Made by a program: the position numbers and the translations under genes
Notes under the pieces: generated by a model
Databases searched by the model: none
Told to the model about the DNA's origin: nothing
The model's input: the letters and a program-made list of their open reading frames with translations, nothing else
DNA from: JAJCYX01 sp965243825
GTDB lineage: Bacteria > Chloroflexota > Dehalococcoidia > Lucifugimonadales > Lucifugimonadaceae
DNA length: 64,000 nucleotides
Direction of reading: 5' to 3'
Assembly (NCBI GenBank): GCA_965243825.1
Contig: CBDEVT010000001.1
Location: 868,001 to 932,000, forward strand
Part shown: one piece after another, positions 16,583 to 24,832 of the stretch
Layout: each line of letters opens with the position of its first letter
How positions within the stretch are numbered: the first letter of the stretch is position 1

Positions 16583-16987
16583 CTAGGCGGTTTGCCTGTA
16601 GCCAAATGTTAGCGAAGGTAGCGAGGATCGTGATTTGATCACGCTGCGTTCCGCCAGTTCCCGCAGCGACAACAAAGGACCGCTGTCCGCCTCACGTTCG
16701 TCCGATTTCACTGCACCACCTCTCTGCACAATCCTGTGAACGGTACGGGTACTCACTTTGAACTGTCGGGCCAGTTCAGGTACCGGTATACCGATCTTGC
16801 GCAGGCGGAAAATCTCGTCGTCACGTTGACCGCGGTCCTGGCGTCTGGTCCAGCCGGGATCGTCATACTTGCACATCGCAAGAGGACAGGTAAGACAGGA
16901 GGTTGAAGCCTCGCAGCCGTCATCGGCATAGCGAGTGTTCTCAGGCAATGTGTCAGATCGAACAGGCTGAAACGACAGAACCATCAT
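16583..16987 (-). CDS. Cys-cluster plus helix-turn-helix protein, second gene of putative SOS cassette
   Basis: A 134-residue protein of unknown role. Residues 25-39 carry four cysteines spaced C-x5-C-x2-C-x4-C (CEASTSCLTCPLAMC), suited to a zinc or iron-sulfur site, followed by KYDDPGW. Residues of about 58-90 form a resolvase-like helix-turn-helix (IFRLRKIGIPVPELARQFKV, STRTVHRIVQRG). The rest of the C-terminus is basic and Ser-rich. ATG 16987 has GGAG five bases before it. It starts 55 bases after the stop of the gene with the LexA-type promoter, same strand, so it may be expressed from it. A DNA-binding or regulatory role is inferred from the HTH only. Confidence 0.75.
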   Translation of the reverse strand: MMVLSFQPVRSDTLPENTRYADDGCEASTSCLTCPLAMCKYDDPGWTRRQDRGQRDDEIFRLRKIGIPVPELARQFKVSTRTVHRIVQRGGAVKSDEREADSGPLLSLRELAERSVIKSRSSLPSLTFGYRQTA

Positions 16988-17042
16988 GAAACTCCGATCT
17001 TAGAAAGGGTCGCAGCCGCGACCATGGAAGCTGAATCGCTCT

Positions 17043-17666
17043 TTAGTCGTCGGTACCTGTAAGCGAAAAGCGGCGGCGCTCACCTGTGATTGCTTCTTCA
17101 GCCATCGCCTCGGCATCAGCTGCTTCAAGCGCAGACCCGTCCACTCCTCGACGCCCGTAGAAGACCTTTACAAGTGAGTTACCAGAGAGCCTTGGTGCCA
17201 CCCGGGCTCTGTACCATTCAGCGGAAATAGCGTCAGCAGATACCACTTCAAGAAGCCTGTCTGGCTTCTGGGACTTTTCAGCGACTGGCATATCGGCGCT
17301 GATAAACATCTGCCGCGCTTCGCCAAGCGCAACAGTCCGCGCTCCATCTGGCCTCCACAACTCAGAAGCGCCGGACCCATCGAGCCTGCTGACAAGATCG
17401 AGCAGAGCCGGGTATGTCTCTTCAGAGAAATGCGGAGCCACCGCGGCAGCCACACCACCGGATGCCTTCCCGAACATCAGCAGAAACAGCCGCAGCGGCG
17501 AAGCGAACTCGGTGGCAGCCCTTGAAGACTCAACATCGATCGTGAAAGTCGCGGCGGTTCTGCTCATTAATGCGGAGGTGATGGCGCGTCCAGCCTCAAC
17601 AGATTCCGCAAGCCGCTCGTTCGCACCTGCTGACTCAACGGCACTTCTCTCTACTGTCATAACCAT
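17043..17666 (-). CDS. Unknown protein under a LexA-box promoter
   Basis: A 207-residue protein I do not recognise. It begins MVMTVERSAVESAG, with AAGGAG eight bases before ATG 17666. Residues of about 15-60 are Ala/Ser/Glu-rich and probably helical; FASPLRLFLLMFGKASGGVA is a moderately hydrophobic stretch, too short and glycine-rich to be a sure membrane segment. The C-terminal half has a conserved-looking block ISAEWYRARVAPRLSGNSLV, then KVFYGRRGVDG. No catalytic motif is evident. Upstream, a TTGACT-17-AATATT promoter carries two GAAC-N4-GTTC boxes, the LexA pattern of Gram-positive-type bacteria, so DNA-damage induction is inferred. Confidence 0.75.
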   Translation of the reverse strand: MVMTVERSAVESAGANERLAESVEAGRAITSALMSRTAATFTIDVESSRAATEFASPLRLFLLMFGKASGGVAAAVAPHFSEETYPALLDLVSRLDGSGASELWRPDGARTVALGEARQMFISADMPVAEKSQKPDRLLEVVSADAISAEWYRARVAPRLSGNSLVKVFYGRRGVDGSALEAADAEAMAEEAITGERRRFSLTGTDD

Positions 17667-17726
17667 GGGAACTGCTCCTTCCACATCGCCGCAACCGCCA
17701 CAAGCCACTGAAAACTTCAATAATCA

Positions 17727-17738
17727 GAACGTGCGTTC
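17727..17738. promoter_or_regulatory. LexA-type box just downstream of the -10
   Basis: GAACGTGCGTTC, flanked by A and T to give AGAACGTGCGTTCT. It matches GAAC-R-N-R-Y-GTTC exactly on both strands. It would cover the transcription start of the minus-strand gene. Confidence 0.7.
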
Positions 17739-17739
17739 T

Positions 17740-17768
17740 AATATTGAACACTTGTTCTAAAAAGTCAA
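17740..17768 (-). promoter_or_regulatory. Sigma-70-type promoter of the putative SOS cassette
   Basis: On the minus strand TTGACT (17768-17763) and AATATT (17745-17740) are separated by exactly 17 bases. One GAAC-N4-GTTC box fills most of the spacer and a second begins just past the -10. Confidence 0.65.
17746..17757. promoter_or_regulatory. LexA-type box in the promoter spacer
   Basis: GAACACTTGTTC, an exact GAAC-N4-GTTC palindrome frame, lying between the -35 and -10 of the minus-strand promoter. Confidence 0.6.
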
Positions 17769-17874
17769 GACCTGTTTCATACCTGATACCGGTACATCTA
17801 TTGACCGTGGTCTCGGCCGCACTTACCGTCTCAGCGACGACATCAGTCACCTATCGCACTTGAACAGGAAATGC

Positions 17875-19110
17875 ATGAACGCAGAACTCATCTCAATAGG
17901 GTCCGAACTTCTTCTCGGCCAGATCGTTGATACAAACGCCTCATGGATGGCCCAGCGCCTCGCGGAAAACGGAGTCAACCTCTTCTACAAGACGACCGTT
18001 GGAGATAACTTCGATCGCATGACGGCAATCCTGGACTCAGCTCTCGAACGGGCAGATGTCGTGATTACAGGCGGTGGAATTGGGCCAACTCAGGATGATC
18101 TGACACGGGAGGCTGTCGCACACGTTACGGGCCGAACCGTCGTCGTACATCAGCCGTCGCTTGAAGAGCTCCGAGAACGTTTCCAGAAACGCGGCTTTAT
18201 CCTGACGAAGAACAACGAACGACAGGCGATGATTCCAGATGGGGCAGTCGTCGTTAAGAATCCGAATGGGACCGCACCAGCCTTCATGGTCGAGGATGAC
18301 CGAGGTGTTGTGATCAGTCTGCCAGGTGTTCCATTTGAGATGAAATGGCTCTTCGACAACGAGGTTCTGCCTTATCTGCGCAACAAGTTCGGACTGGCTC
18401 AGACGATCCACTACCGTGTGTTAAAGGTCGCGGACATCGGCGAGAGCGCCGTGGATGATCGCATTGGCAAGTTGATTGCCGACTCTGACAACCCGACCGT
18501 CGGGGTGCTGGCTCATCCAGGACAGGTAGATGTTCGAATTGCCGCCAGGGCCGACACGCGAGAACAGGCGTCAGGATTGATCGATCCGGTTGAAGCCGAA
18601 GTTCGCAACCTGCTGGGCGACCACGTCTTCGCAACAGATGACGAGACGATGGCCAGCATCACCGGGGATCTACTAAGAACGAGCAACACGACAATCGCAA
18701 CATGTGAGGATCTGAGCGGCGGCGCAGTCGCTGATTCGGTGAAAGAAGCAGCAGGACCGCTGTTCGCAGAGGGTGTAATCCTGAATTCAAATGAAGCTCT
18801 GGACAGGCTCGCGAAGTCTGGTGGTGAATCACCGCCGTTCAAGAATGGGGAGACACGCGCAAAAGCCCTCGCTCGTGCTGCTAAACAGCTGGCCGGCACT
18901 GACATCGGCCTTTCTGTTCACGCGGTCGCCGAAGGGGATCAGCGGACAGAGAACCTCGGGCGAGGCGAAACCTATATCGCACTGGCCACTGCTGAAGGTG
19001 AAACTGTCCGCCATGTCCGAAGTGCTGGTAGCGGGAGACCAGACAGGCAGCGCGCCGCACTTCACGCCTTAAGTCTTTTGAGAAGGCACCTGCTCGGCCT
19101 GGCAAACTGA
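17875..19110 (+). CDS. cinA: CinA-family protein with degenerate C-terminal amidase domain
   Basis: CinA proteins combine a MoaB-like (COG1058) domain, acting on ADP-ribose or NMN-type nucleotides, with a PncC nicotinamide-nucleotide amidase. Residues of about 1-165 are a clear COG1058 domain: ELISIGSELLLGQIVDTNAS, VITGGGIGPTQDDLTREAVA, NPNGTAPAF, ISLPGVPFEMKWL. The C-terminal domain is worn. Where PncC has AESCTGG this has TCEDLSGG, the VTYSNEAK segment reads ILNSNEAL, and the GIAGPxGG loop is absent, so the catalytic Ser, Tyr and Lys all appear lost. The domain is probably inactive. Start ATG 17875 has AGGA five bases upstream; it diverges from the LexA-box gene. Confidence 0.9.
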   Translation: MNAELISIGSELLLGQIVDTNASWMAQRLAENGVNLFYKTTVGDNFDRMTAILDSALERADVVITGGGIGPTQDDLTREAVAHVTGRTVVVHQPSLEELRERFQKRGFILTKNNERQAMIPDGAVVVKNPNGTAPAFMVEDDRGVVISLPGVPFEMKWLFDNEVLPYLRNKFGLAQTIHYRVLKVADIGESAVDDRIGKLIADSDNPTVGVLAHPGQVDVRIAARADTREQASGLIDPVEAEVRNLLGDHVFATDDETMASITGDLLRTSNTTIATCEDLSGGAVADSVKEAAGPLFAEGVILNSNEALDRLAKSGGESPPFKNGETRAKALARAAKQLAGTDIGLSVHAVAEGDQRTENLGRGETYIALATAEGETVRHVRSAGSGRPDRQRAALHALSLLRRHLLGLAN

Positions 19111-19294
19111 CCCCCTAGTCTCACGTACCACAGGTAAGACTTCTCAACACGTAGTACGGGTTTTCGACCCTCGCGTGTGCCTATTTACCTATGCTCGATC
19201 CAGTTGAGCCAGCGTAACGTTTAATCAGGTACCTGTGATCTGCGCGATTTCGCCTGCTCGCGGTGACACCGCGGCGATGGAGCTGGTTCTCAAT

Positions 19295-20674
19295 ATGTCT
19301 TCGAACAAAAACAGGCTCGCATTTATCCTCATTGCGCTCTTCGCAATGACTGTGTTGGCCGCATGCACACAGTCAAAACCAGAGGCGACGGCAACACCGG
19401 TTCCGACCGCTACGCCAACCCCTGTACCGGTGGAGTCCATCGATATCGATCCAGTGGCCGATCCACAGGGATTCCTTGCCGCGCTTCCGCAAGCAGAAGT
19501 TGACTGTGCAGCCAGCGCAGTCGGTGGCATGGACGTTCTCATCGAACTGATCTCGTTCGAAGAAGGTGTTCGCGCAGACATAAGTGATCCGAAGCTCAAG
19601 GTGCTCGCATCATGTATGAGCGATGACACCATGCGAAAGATCGTCGTCGGCCAGCTTGAGATTGAGACCGGCGGCCTGAGCGCAACTACAGCCGCCTGCG
19701 TTGCGAATCACACGGACGGAATCGACTTCGCGAGCATGTTTAGCGGCCAGACGGTCGAACCAGAGACGGTTATCAGCACTTTGCAGGCTCTGTTCTGCCT
19801 CTCAGCGCAAGAACGGCTCGCGCTGGAATCAAGCGATCAGCAGATCATAGAAGTAGAACAGCTTGGTGGCATCGATGCTCTTGAGTGTGCCATCGATGGT
19901 GCCGGCCCCAATGGCATCACGGCGTTCAGTGAGATATTCCAGTCTGACGGAGACGTAGATCCGCTCGCCGTCGGGCAGTTCATGCCGCTTCTGATCGACT
20001 GTGGAGTTGTTGACAACAGTTCGTTTGAGGAGTCGGGAATCACTTCGGAGCAGTTTGCCTGCCTTTTCGAAACTATCGACTCGACAACTCTGGCCAGCTT
20101 CCTGTCTAGCTCGGACAGCCCTTCTGAATCCCTGGACCTCAGCGGCGCAGCCAGTGTTCTGGCGGCAATGGGTAGCTGTGGTCTCGATCTACAGAAGATC
20201 CTCGACGCCTCTGTGAATGGTGAAACTGTGACAGGCGAAGGGACGGGCTCCAGTTCTGATCCACTCCCAATCATCGGCGGCGAAGTGGTCTCATCTGACA
20301 TTCTCTTCTGCCTCACAGACAACGGCGTCAGTGTCGAACTGGCTGCGAGCTACGCGGCGGGGCTAACGGATGACACGGAAGCCGAGTTGATCGCCGCGCT
20401 TGCGGTCTGCCAGGGTGAAGGTTCCGATGGTGGCGGTGAAGGTAGCTCCGGAGACGGTGGAATCGTGATTCCAGATGGCAACGGTGGCTCTACGACGCTT
20501 GATCCTACGATCTTCGACTCGCTGCCCATCACTGCAGAACAGGCAGAGTGCTTGATCAACGAGATCGGAATCGAGCAGATGGAAGGAATCGCGGCTGGCA
20601 CAACAAGTCCAATTGCCGTTCTACCGGCGCTCGGTGCCTGCAACATCTCGATTGCTGATCTGATCGCAGCCTGA
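19295..20674 (+). CDS. Secreted Cys-containing lipoprotein with internal repeats, function unknown
   Basis: A 459-residue predicted lipoprotein. The n-region MSSNKNR, the hydrophobic LAFILIALFAMTVLAAC and the lipobox Cys are unambiguous; a Thr-Pro linker (ATATPVPTATPTPVP) follows, typical of Chloroflexota surface proteins. The body is acidic and Ala/Ser rich with a repeated unit seen as ITSEQFACLFETI, VSSDILFCLTDN and ITAEQAECLINEI, each with one Cys, suggesting tandem helical repeats. A Gly/Ser linker occurs near residue 390. No enzyme motif is visible. ATG 19277 is an alternative start six codons upstream. It lies alone between cinA and the dehydrogenase gene. Confidence 0.8.
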   Translation: MSSNKNRLAFILIALFAMTVLAACTQSKPEATATPVPTATPTPVPVESIDIDPVADPQGFLAALPQAEVDCAASAVGGMDVLIELISFEEGVRADISDPKLKVLASCMSDDTMRKIVVGQLEIETGGLSATTAACVANHTDGIDFASMFSGQTVEPETVISTLQALFCLSAQERLALESSDQQIIEVEQLGGIDALECAIDGAGPNGITAFSEIFQSDGDVDPLAVGQFMPLLIDCGVVDNSSFEESGITSEQFACLFETIDSTTLASFLSSSDSPSESLDLSGAASVLAAMGSCGLDLQKILDASVNGETVTGEGTGSSSDPLPIIGGEVVSSDILFCLTDNGVSVELAASYAAGLTDDTEAELIAALAVCQGEGSDGGGEGSSGDGGIVIPDGNGGSTTLDPTIFDSLPITAEQAECLINEIGIEQMEGIAAGTTSPIAVLPALGACNISIADLIAA

Positions 20675-20806
20675 TCTAGAGTCTACCGTGGCCGGGGGAC
20701 ATCGCCCTGTAGTTCAACGCGTCCTCTTCAGCCCACCGAACTCCGTGGTGCTAGACTTGCGGCTCCTTCGCAGTTCAATCTCCGTTTAGAGCCATCAGAG
20801 GACGCC

Positions 20807-21856
20807 ATGAAGAGCAGAGCAGCTATTCACACGCAGCACGGCAAACCGCTGACTGTCGATGAGATAGATATTCCCGACCCAAAAGAAGATCAGGTTGTGG
20901 TGAAGCTGTACTCGTCAGGTGTGTGCCACTCGCAGCTCCACCAGATGCACAATCCGGAGACCGAGACTCCTGCCCTGCTCGGACACGAGGGCACAGGTGT
21001 CGTCACATCGGTCGGCAAGAACGTCACGCACCTCAAGGAAGGTGACACAGCAATCGTCACCTGGGTACCCAGAGAACCTGTCCGCGGGCGCTGGCGCCCG
21101 GATCCGGGCGGCGCAACCTGGCAGGAGCAGCCTCTAAGTGGCGCAACGTACACCTGGGGTGAAGACGTGATCGTCTGGGGAGGGTACGTCGTCAAAATCG
21201 ACGATGACAGTCCAAAAGACATCAGCTCTATCGTCGGCTGTGCTGTTCTAACTGGTGCCGGAGCTGTTCTGCACACCGCCAAGGTGCGACCGGAAGAGTC
21301 GGTCGTGGTCTACGGTGTCGGGGGCGTTGGTCTGTCAGCCCTTCGCATGGCTGTGCTTCTCAACGCTTACCCTGTAATCGCAGTTGACCTCGATGACGAA
21401 AAGCTGGAGTTTGCAAAGAAGTTCGGCGCTACTCACACGGTTAATGCAGGAGAGACCGACCCGGTTGAAGCGATCCACGAGATCACCGGCGGGGGCGCTG
21501 ACTACGCCTTCGATGCCATTGGCCTCCGCATCACTAACGAGCAGATACTGCCGTCGGTACGCGGCGGAGGGTCTGGCGCTGACAACATCGGCGGCATGGC
21601 GGTGCTGATCGGGATGCCGGGCAAGGAGATGACGATCGACCCCGGTCACTTCATGTTCCACCAGCGCCAGTACCGGGGCTCGTTGGGTGCAACTTACCCG
21701 GACAAGGATTTCAGCATGTACCTGCGCTGGCACAAAGAGGGCAAGTTCCCGTTGGACCAGCTGGTAACCAAGCGTTACAAGCTGGATGAGATCAACGAGG
21801 CAACGAACGCGCTGCAATCCGGCGAGATTTTCGGCAGGGCGATCATCGAATACTAG
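20807..21856 (+). CDS. Zinc-type alcohol dehydrogenase (MDR family) lacking the structural-zinc lobe
   Basis: A 349-residue medium-chain dehydrogenase that would oxidise an alcohol with NAD(P)+. The catalytic zinc ligands are in GVCHSQLHQ and LLGHEGTGVV, with a third Cys in IVGCAVLTGAGAVLHTA. The dinucleotide-binding motif is VYGVGGVGLSALRMAV, with an acidic VDLDDEK at the end of beta-2, which favours NAD. The four-Cys structural-zinc lobe of horse-liver-type enzymes is missing; the equivalent stretch is TWVPREPVRGRWRPDPGGAT with no Cys. ATG 20807 is the natural start. A terminator follows at 21881. Substrate unknown. Confidence 0.9.
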   Translation: MKSRAAIHTQHGKPLTVDEIDIPDPKEDQVVVKLYSSGVCHSQLHQMHNPETETPALLGHEGTGVVTSVGKNVTHLKEGDTAIVTWVPREPVRGRWRPDPGGATWQEQPLSGATYTWGEDVIVWGGYVVKIDDDSPKDISSIVGCAVLTGAGAVLHTAKVRPEESVVVYGVGGVGLSALRMAVLLNAYPVIAVDLDDEKLEFAKKFGATHTVNAGETDPVEAIHEITGGGADYAFDAIGLRITNEQILPSVRGGGSGADNIGGMAVLIGMPGKEMTIDPGHFMFHQRQYRGSLGATYPDKDFSMYLRWHKEGKFPLDQLVTKRYKLDEINEATNALQSGEIFGRAIIEY

Positions 21857-21880
21857 AAAACGCCATTAGATCGAACAGCA

Positions 21881-21916
21881 AAAGAGGCGATTCATTTGAG
21901 TCGTCTCTTTTGTTTT
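21881..21916 (+). terminator. Rho-independent terminator after the alcohol dehydrogenase
   Basis: A 10-bp stem with one G-T pair, AAAGAGGCGA (21881-21890) against TCGTCTCTTT (21901-21910), followed by TGTTTT. Confidence 0.75.
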
Positions 21917-21979
21917 AGCCATCAAGAAATGGACAACGAGTGGCACAACAAAGCTCAAACCAATCTTTCAGGAGAAGTA

Positions 21980-22921
21980 ATGGAATACCGCGCTTTAGGT
22001 TGTTCCGGAATCGAAGTCTCAGTTCTCAGCCTTGGCACTGGCGGGGCAAGCCAGTTCGGGCAGAAGACAGGCGTGGACGATGCCGGTCGAAAGCGGCTGG
22101 TGCATGCGGCGCTGGATAGCGGTATCAACCTGTTCGATACGTCGGAGCAGTATGGCTGCTCGGAAGAGCTACTTGGCAAGGCACTGGAAGGCATCCCAAG
22201 AGATAAGTACATCCTGGCAACCAAGTGGTCGTACAGGCCGGGCGGCAATTTCGCTCAAGACGGGTCGCTCACGGAAAGCACTGAGCGTAGCCTGCGACTG
22301 ATGAACACGGACTGCATCGACATCATGCAGTTCCACGGCATCCTACCCAACGACTACGAACCTGTAGTCGAACGTTTCATGCCTGAAATGGAGAAGCTTC
22401 GTGATGCGGGCAAGATCAGGCTGATCGGCTTCACCGAGATGATGACGCAGGACCCGAAGCACAGAATTCCGTTGAAGGCCCTTCAGCAGCATCCCGAATC
22501 GTGGGACGTCATCATGCTGAAGTACGGCATCCTCAACCAGTGGGCCGCCAAACAAGTTCTGCCTCTGGCAGAGAAGCACGGCGTCGGAATCATGAACATG
22601 GCCCCGGTACGACAGACCCTGACTCGTGAATCAGATCAGAAGGCGCTTTTCGAGCAGTGGAAACAGGATGGCAGCGTGGATGTTTCTTCGCTGGACGAAG
22701 AGGACCCATTCGGCTGGCTAGTTCACGACGGTGTGGAGTCGGTGATCGACGCCGGTTACAGGTTTGCGGCGATGCACAGCGGCATCTCGACAGTGATCAC
22801 CGGCACTGCGAACACAGACCATCTCGCTCAGAACGTCGGTTCACTCGAGGCGCCACCTCTGCCGGAATCCGACTACCAGCGCCTCATCGACCTGTTCGAG
22901 AATTCCGCAGCGCCGAACTAG
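21980..22921 (+). CDS. Aldo/keto reductase
   Basis: A 313-residue NADPH-type oxidoreductase on a TIM barrel. The active-site tetrad is visible: Asp and Tyr in NLFDTSEQYGCSEELLGKAL, Lys in ILATKWSY, His in DIMQFHG. The GKIRLIGFTEM strand and the C-terminal cofactor region SGISTVITGTANTDHL (family: xxIPGxxxxxHLxxN) are also present. ATG 21980 is preceded by AGGAGAAG and yields MEYRALGCSG, the family's usual opening; a longer reading from 21896 would start within the upstream terminator. Physiological substrate is unknown. It probably has its own promoter because of that terminator. Confidence 0.9.
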   Translation: MEYRALGCSGIEVSVLSLGTGGASQFGQKTGVDDAGRKRLVHAALDSGINLFDTSEQYGCSEELLGKALEGIPRDKYILATKWSYRPGGNFAQDGSLTESTERSLRLMNTDCIDIMQFHGILPNDYEPVVERFMPEMEKLRDAGKIRLIGFTEMMTQDPKHRIPLKALQQHPESWDVIMLKYGILNQWAAKQVLPLAEKHGVGIMNMAPVRQTLTRESDQKALFEQWKQDGSVDVSSLDEEDPFGWLVHDGVESVIDAGYRFAAMHSGISTVITGTANTDHLAQNVGSLEAPPLPESDYQRLIDLFENSAAPN

Positions 22922-22932
22922 AACCTGCTCGC

Positions 22933-23517
22933 TCACACTAAGTGCGAAATATCGTTCACTCCGTGGACCACGTGCTCAATGCCTGTCGACTCTACTGTTG
23001 AGATCGAGCCGTTATTGAACAGCGTGTGCATGGTCATCGATATTTCACGACCGTGGTAGTGATCGACGGCAACGCTCTTGACCCCTCCGTGAGTGAAGAC
23101 TGCAAGAACGTCGTCACTTGCGAAACTGTTCGCCAGCGTCGAGAGCCCGAGCAAGACACGGTTGCGAAAGACTTCCCACGACTCACCTTCAAGGTGTGTG
23201 CAGTCCATTACGAACCTGCCGTCTGTGGTCCGGTTCTCCGTGATCGGGGTGACACCGTCTGACGGAATTCCAATATCGATCTCGGTGAGCTCCGGGACAA
23301 TGTTGAGCTCCAGGTTCAGGGAGTTCACAAGAGGCTCGGCAGTCTGCAGCGCCCGCACCGCATCACTTGAGACGATCTTTGTGACACCTAACCCGGCCAT
23401 GAATCTGCCGGTCTGTTCAGCCTGCGCAAACCCCAGGTCTGTCAGAGGAGCTTCGTAGCCGTAGACGCCATTAGGCCCGCGCAGCGTGTCTCCGTGCCTT
23501 ACGAAAAAGAGCTTCAT
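22933..23517 (-). CDS. Histidine-phosphatase superfamily (phosphoglycerate mutase-like) protein
   Basis: A 194-residue phosphatase-fold protein. The phosphohistidine motif FFVRHGDTLRG is at the N-terminus, with the second catalytic Arg in SSDAVRALQTAEPL, an acidic LTEIDIG and the second His in VLAVFTHGGVKSVAVDHY. These are the residues of the branch that contains cobalamin phosphatase, broad-specificity phosphatases and mutases. The size matches a phosphatase rather than a glycolytic mutase. It precedes no obvious partner; the Gfo/Idh gene ends 19 bases away on the same strand, so it is probably the last gene of that minus-strand run. Confidence 0.87.
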   Translation of the reverse strand: MKLFFVRHGDTLRGPNGVYGYEAPLTDLGFAQAEQTGRFMAGLGVTKIVSSDAVRALQTAEPLVNSLNLELNIVPELTEIDIGIPSDGVTPITENRTTDGRFVMDCTHLEGESWEVFRNRVLLGLSTLANSFASDDVLAVFTHGGVKSVAVDHYHGREISMTMHTLFNNGSISTVESTGIEHVVHGVNDISHLV

Positions 23518-23536
23518 AGCTGAACCAAAACAGAGG

Positions 23537-24832
23537 TCAAATCCCCATCACCCGGTCGATGTCATCCTGGAAACCGCTCACAGCCCCGGAAACTACATCT
23601 TCCACGTTAACCCTGGTACCAGCTTCACCAGATTCCATCACGCCGTAGGCAAGAGCGAGGGCGGCCATGCCCTCCTCCGATCCCACCTCTGGCTTGCCGT
23701 TGTTTGCGATGGCAGCAGCCAAGTCGGCATATTCGATTGCGACGATCTTGCGGTCGGTCTCCCTGAAATCCAACTCGTAGGAACCGAGACGGTCAGCGCC
23801 CCACAATCCAGCGGTGACATCGTCCAGGGCAAAGTCCGGAACCAGCGAAAGAAGGTCGTCCCCGCTGATCTCATCGCCTTCTCGCCTGATCGTGGCAGGA
23901 TTACCAGATCTACTCTGGCTACGGATCAGCGTTCCGCCGCTGCCGTGAACGCTCGACTGACCGACATGCTCTCCATGCGATGTGTCGCTGAGTGAAAGCT
24001 GGCCAATGGCACCTGTGCCGAAGCGCACAACTGCGAATGCTGTATCCGCCGCATCGTGCTCGATCATGTCTCCAGCGCGGCCACCGGTTTCGACCCGGTG
24101 TCCGTAGAACTCTGCGAGCGTTGGGCTCTGGGCTTCCATCCCACGCAACTCACGCTCTCGTTCAAAGGTCGATGTCTCGGCATAAACGCTCTTTGCAGGG
24201 CCCATCAGGTACAGCAGCATGTCGGCGTTATGCACACCAGCGTCAAGAACGGTGCCGCCTGCCTGGTCTCGCTTGGCCCGCCAGACGGTGCCGTGCATGA
24301 CGCCACCGCGGGCGCTGTTTAGCGCAACGTCAAGCGCAAAGTAAGGCTTGCCGATCGCTCCTCCATCAATAAGCGCACGGCTGAGACGGTTGACCGGGTC
24401 GCGGCGATAGTTCTCGGCGACCGCAATCACCTTGTTATTGCGCTCGGCCACCTCTTTCATCATCCGGCAGGCCTTGAGCGTGAGGCCCATCGGCTTCTCG
24501 GTCATGACGTGCAATCCGGCTTCCATGGCTGAGATTGCGAAGCGGTGATGCATCGGCGTGTCGGTGACAATGTCGATAGCGTCGAGTGACTTCAGGTTAC
24601 GGAGCATCTCTTCGAAGTCGAGGAAGATCTGTGGGCGTTTACCGGTTGCGTCTTCGATCATCGACGCCACGCTGTTGGCCGGACCCTCGTGCCTGTCGCA
24701 GACAGCGATCATCTCGACAGGGCCAGCTCCGGGTGCCCCGTTATCGCCGAACGTCCTGACCAGTTCGGCATAGCCGTGTGCGTGTCGCAGCCCCATCCCG
24801 CCACAGCCAACAAGTGCAATGTTGAGTGTCAT
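23537..24832 (-). CDS. Gfo/Idh/MocA-family oxidoreductase
   Basis: A 431-residue NAD(P)-dependent dehydrogenase of sugars, cyclitols or related compounds. The Rossmann N-terminus has IALVGCGGMGLRHAHGY, then DIVTDTPMHHRFAISAMEAG and the catalytic EKPMGLTLK motif. The second domain contains YRRDPVNRLSRAL and the DAGVHNADMLLYLMG motif that supplies the catalytic His. Its ATG overlaps the stop of the upstream ketopantoate-reductase-like gene by four bases, indicating translational coupling. It belongs to a four-gene minus-strand run (RraA-like, FAD oxidase, PanE-like, Gfo/Idh). Substrate unknown. Confidence 0.9.
   Translation of the reverse strand: MTLNIALVGCGGMGLRHAHGYAELVRTFGDNGAPGAGPVEMIAVCDRHEGPANSVASMIEDATGKRPQIFLDFEEMLRNLKSLDAIDIVTDTPMHHRFAISAMEAGLHVMTEKPMGLTLKACRMMKEVAERNNKVIAVAENYRRDPVNRLSRALIDGGAIGKPYFALDVALNSARGGVMHGTVWRAKRDQAGGTVLDAGVHNADMLLYLMGPAKSVYAETSTFERERELRGMEAQSPTLAEFYGHRVETGGRAGDMIEHDAADTAFAVVRFGTGAIGQLSLSDTSHGEHVGQSSVHGSGGTLIRSQSRSGNPATIRREGDEISGDDLLSLVPDFALDDVTAGLWGADRLGSYELDFRETDRKIVAIEYADLAAAIANNGKPEVGSEEGMAALALAYGVMESGEAGTRVNVEDVVSGAVSGFQDDIDRVMGI

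Noticed and set aside
17560..17760. Reading of the LexA-box region as a tiny plus-strand gene (17512-17760)
   Set aside because: It runs through the LexA boxes and promoter and opposes the better-supported minus-strand gene with an SD.
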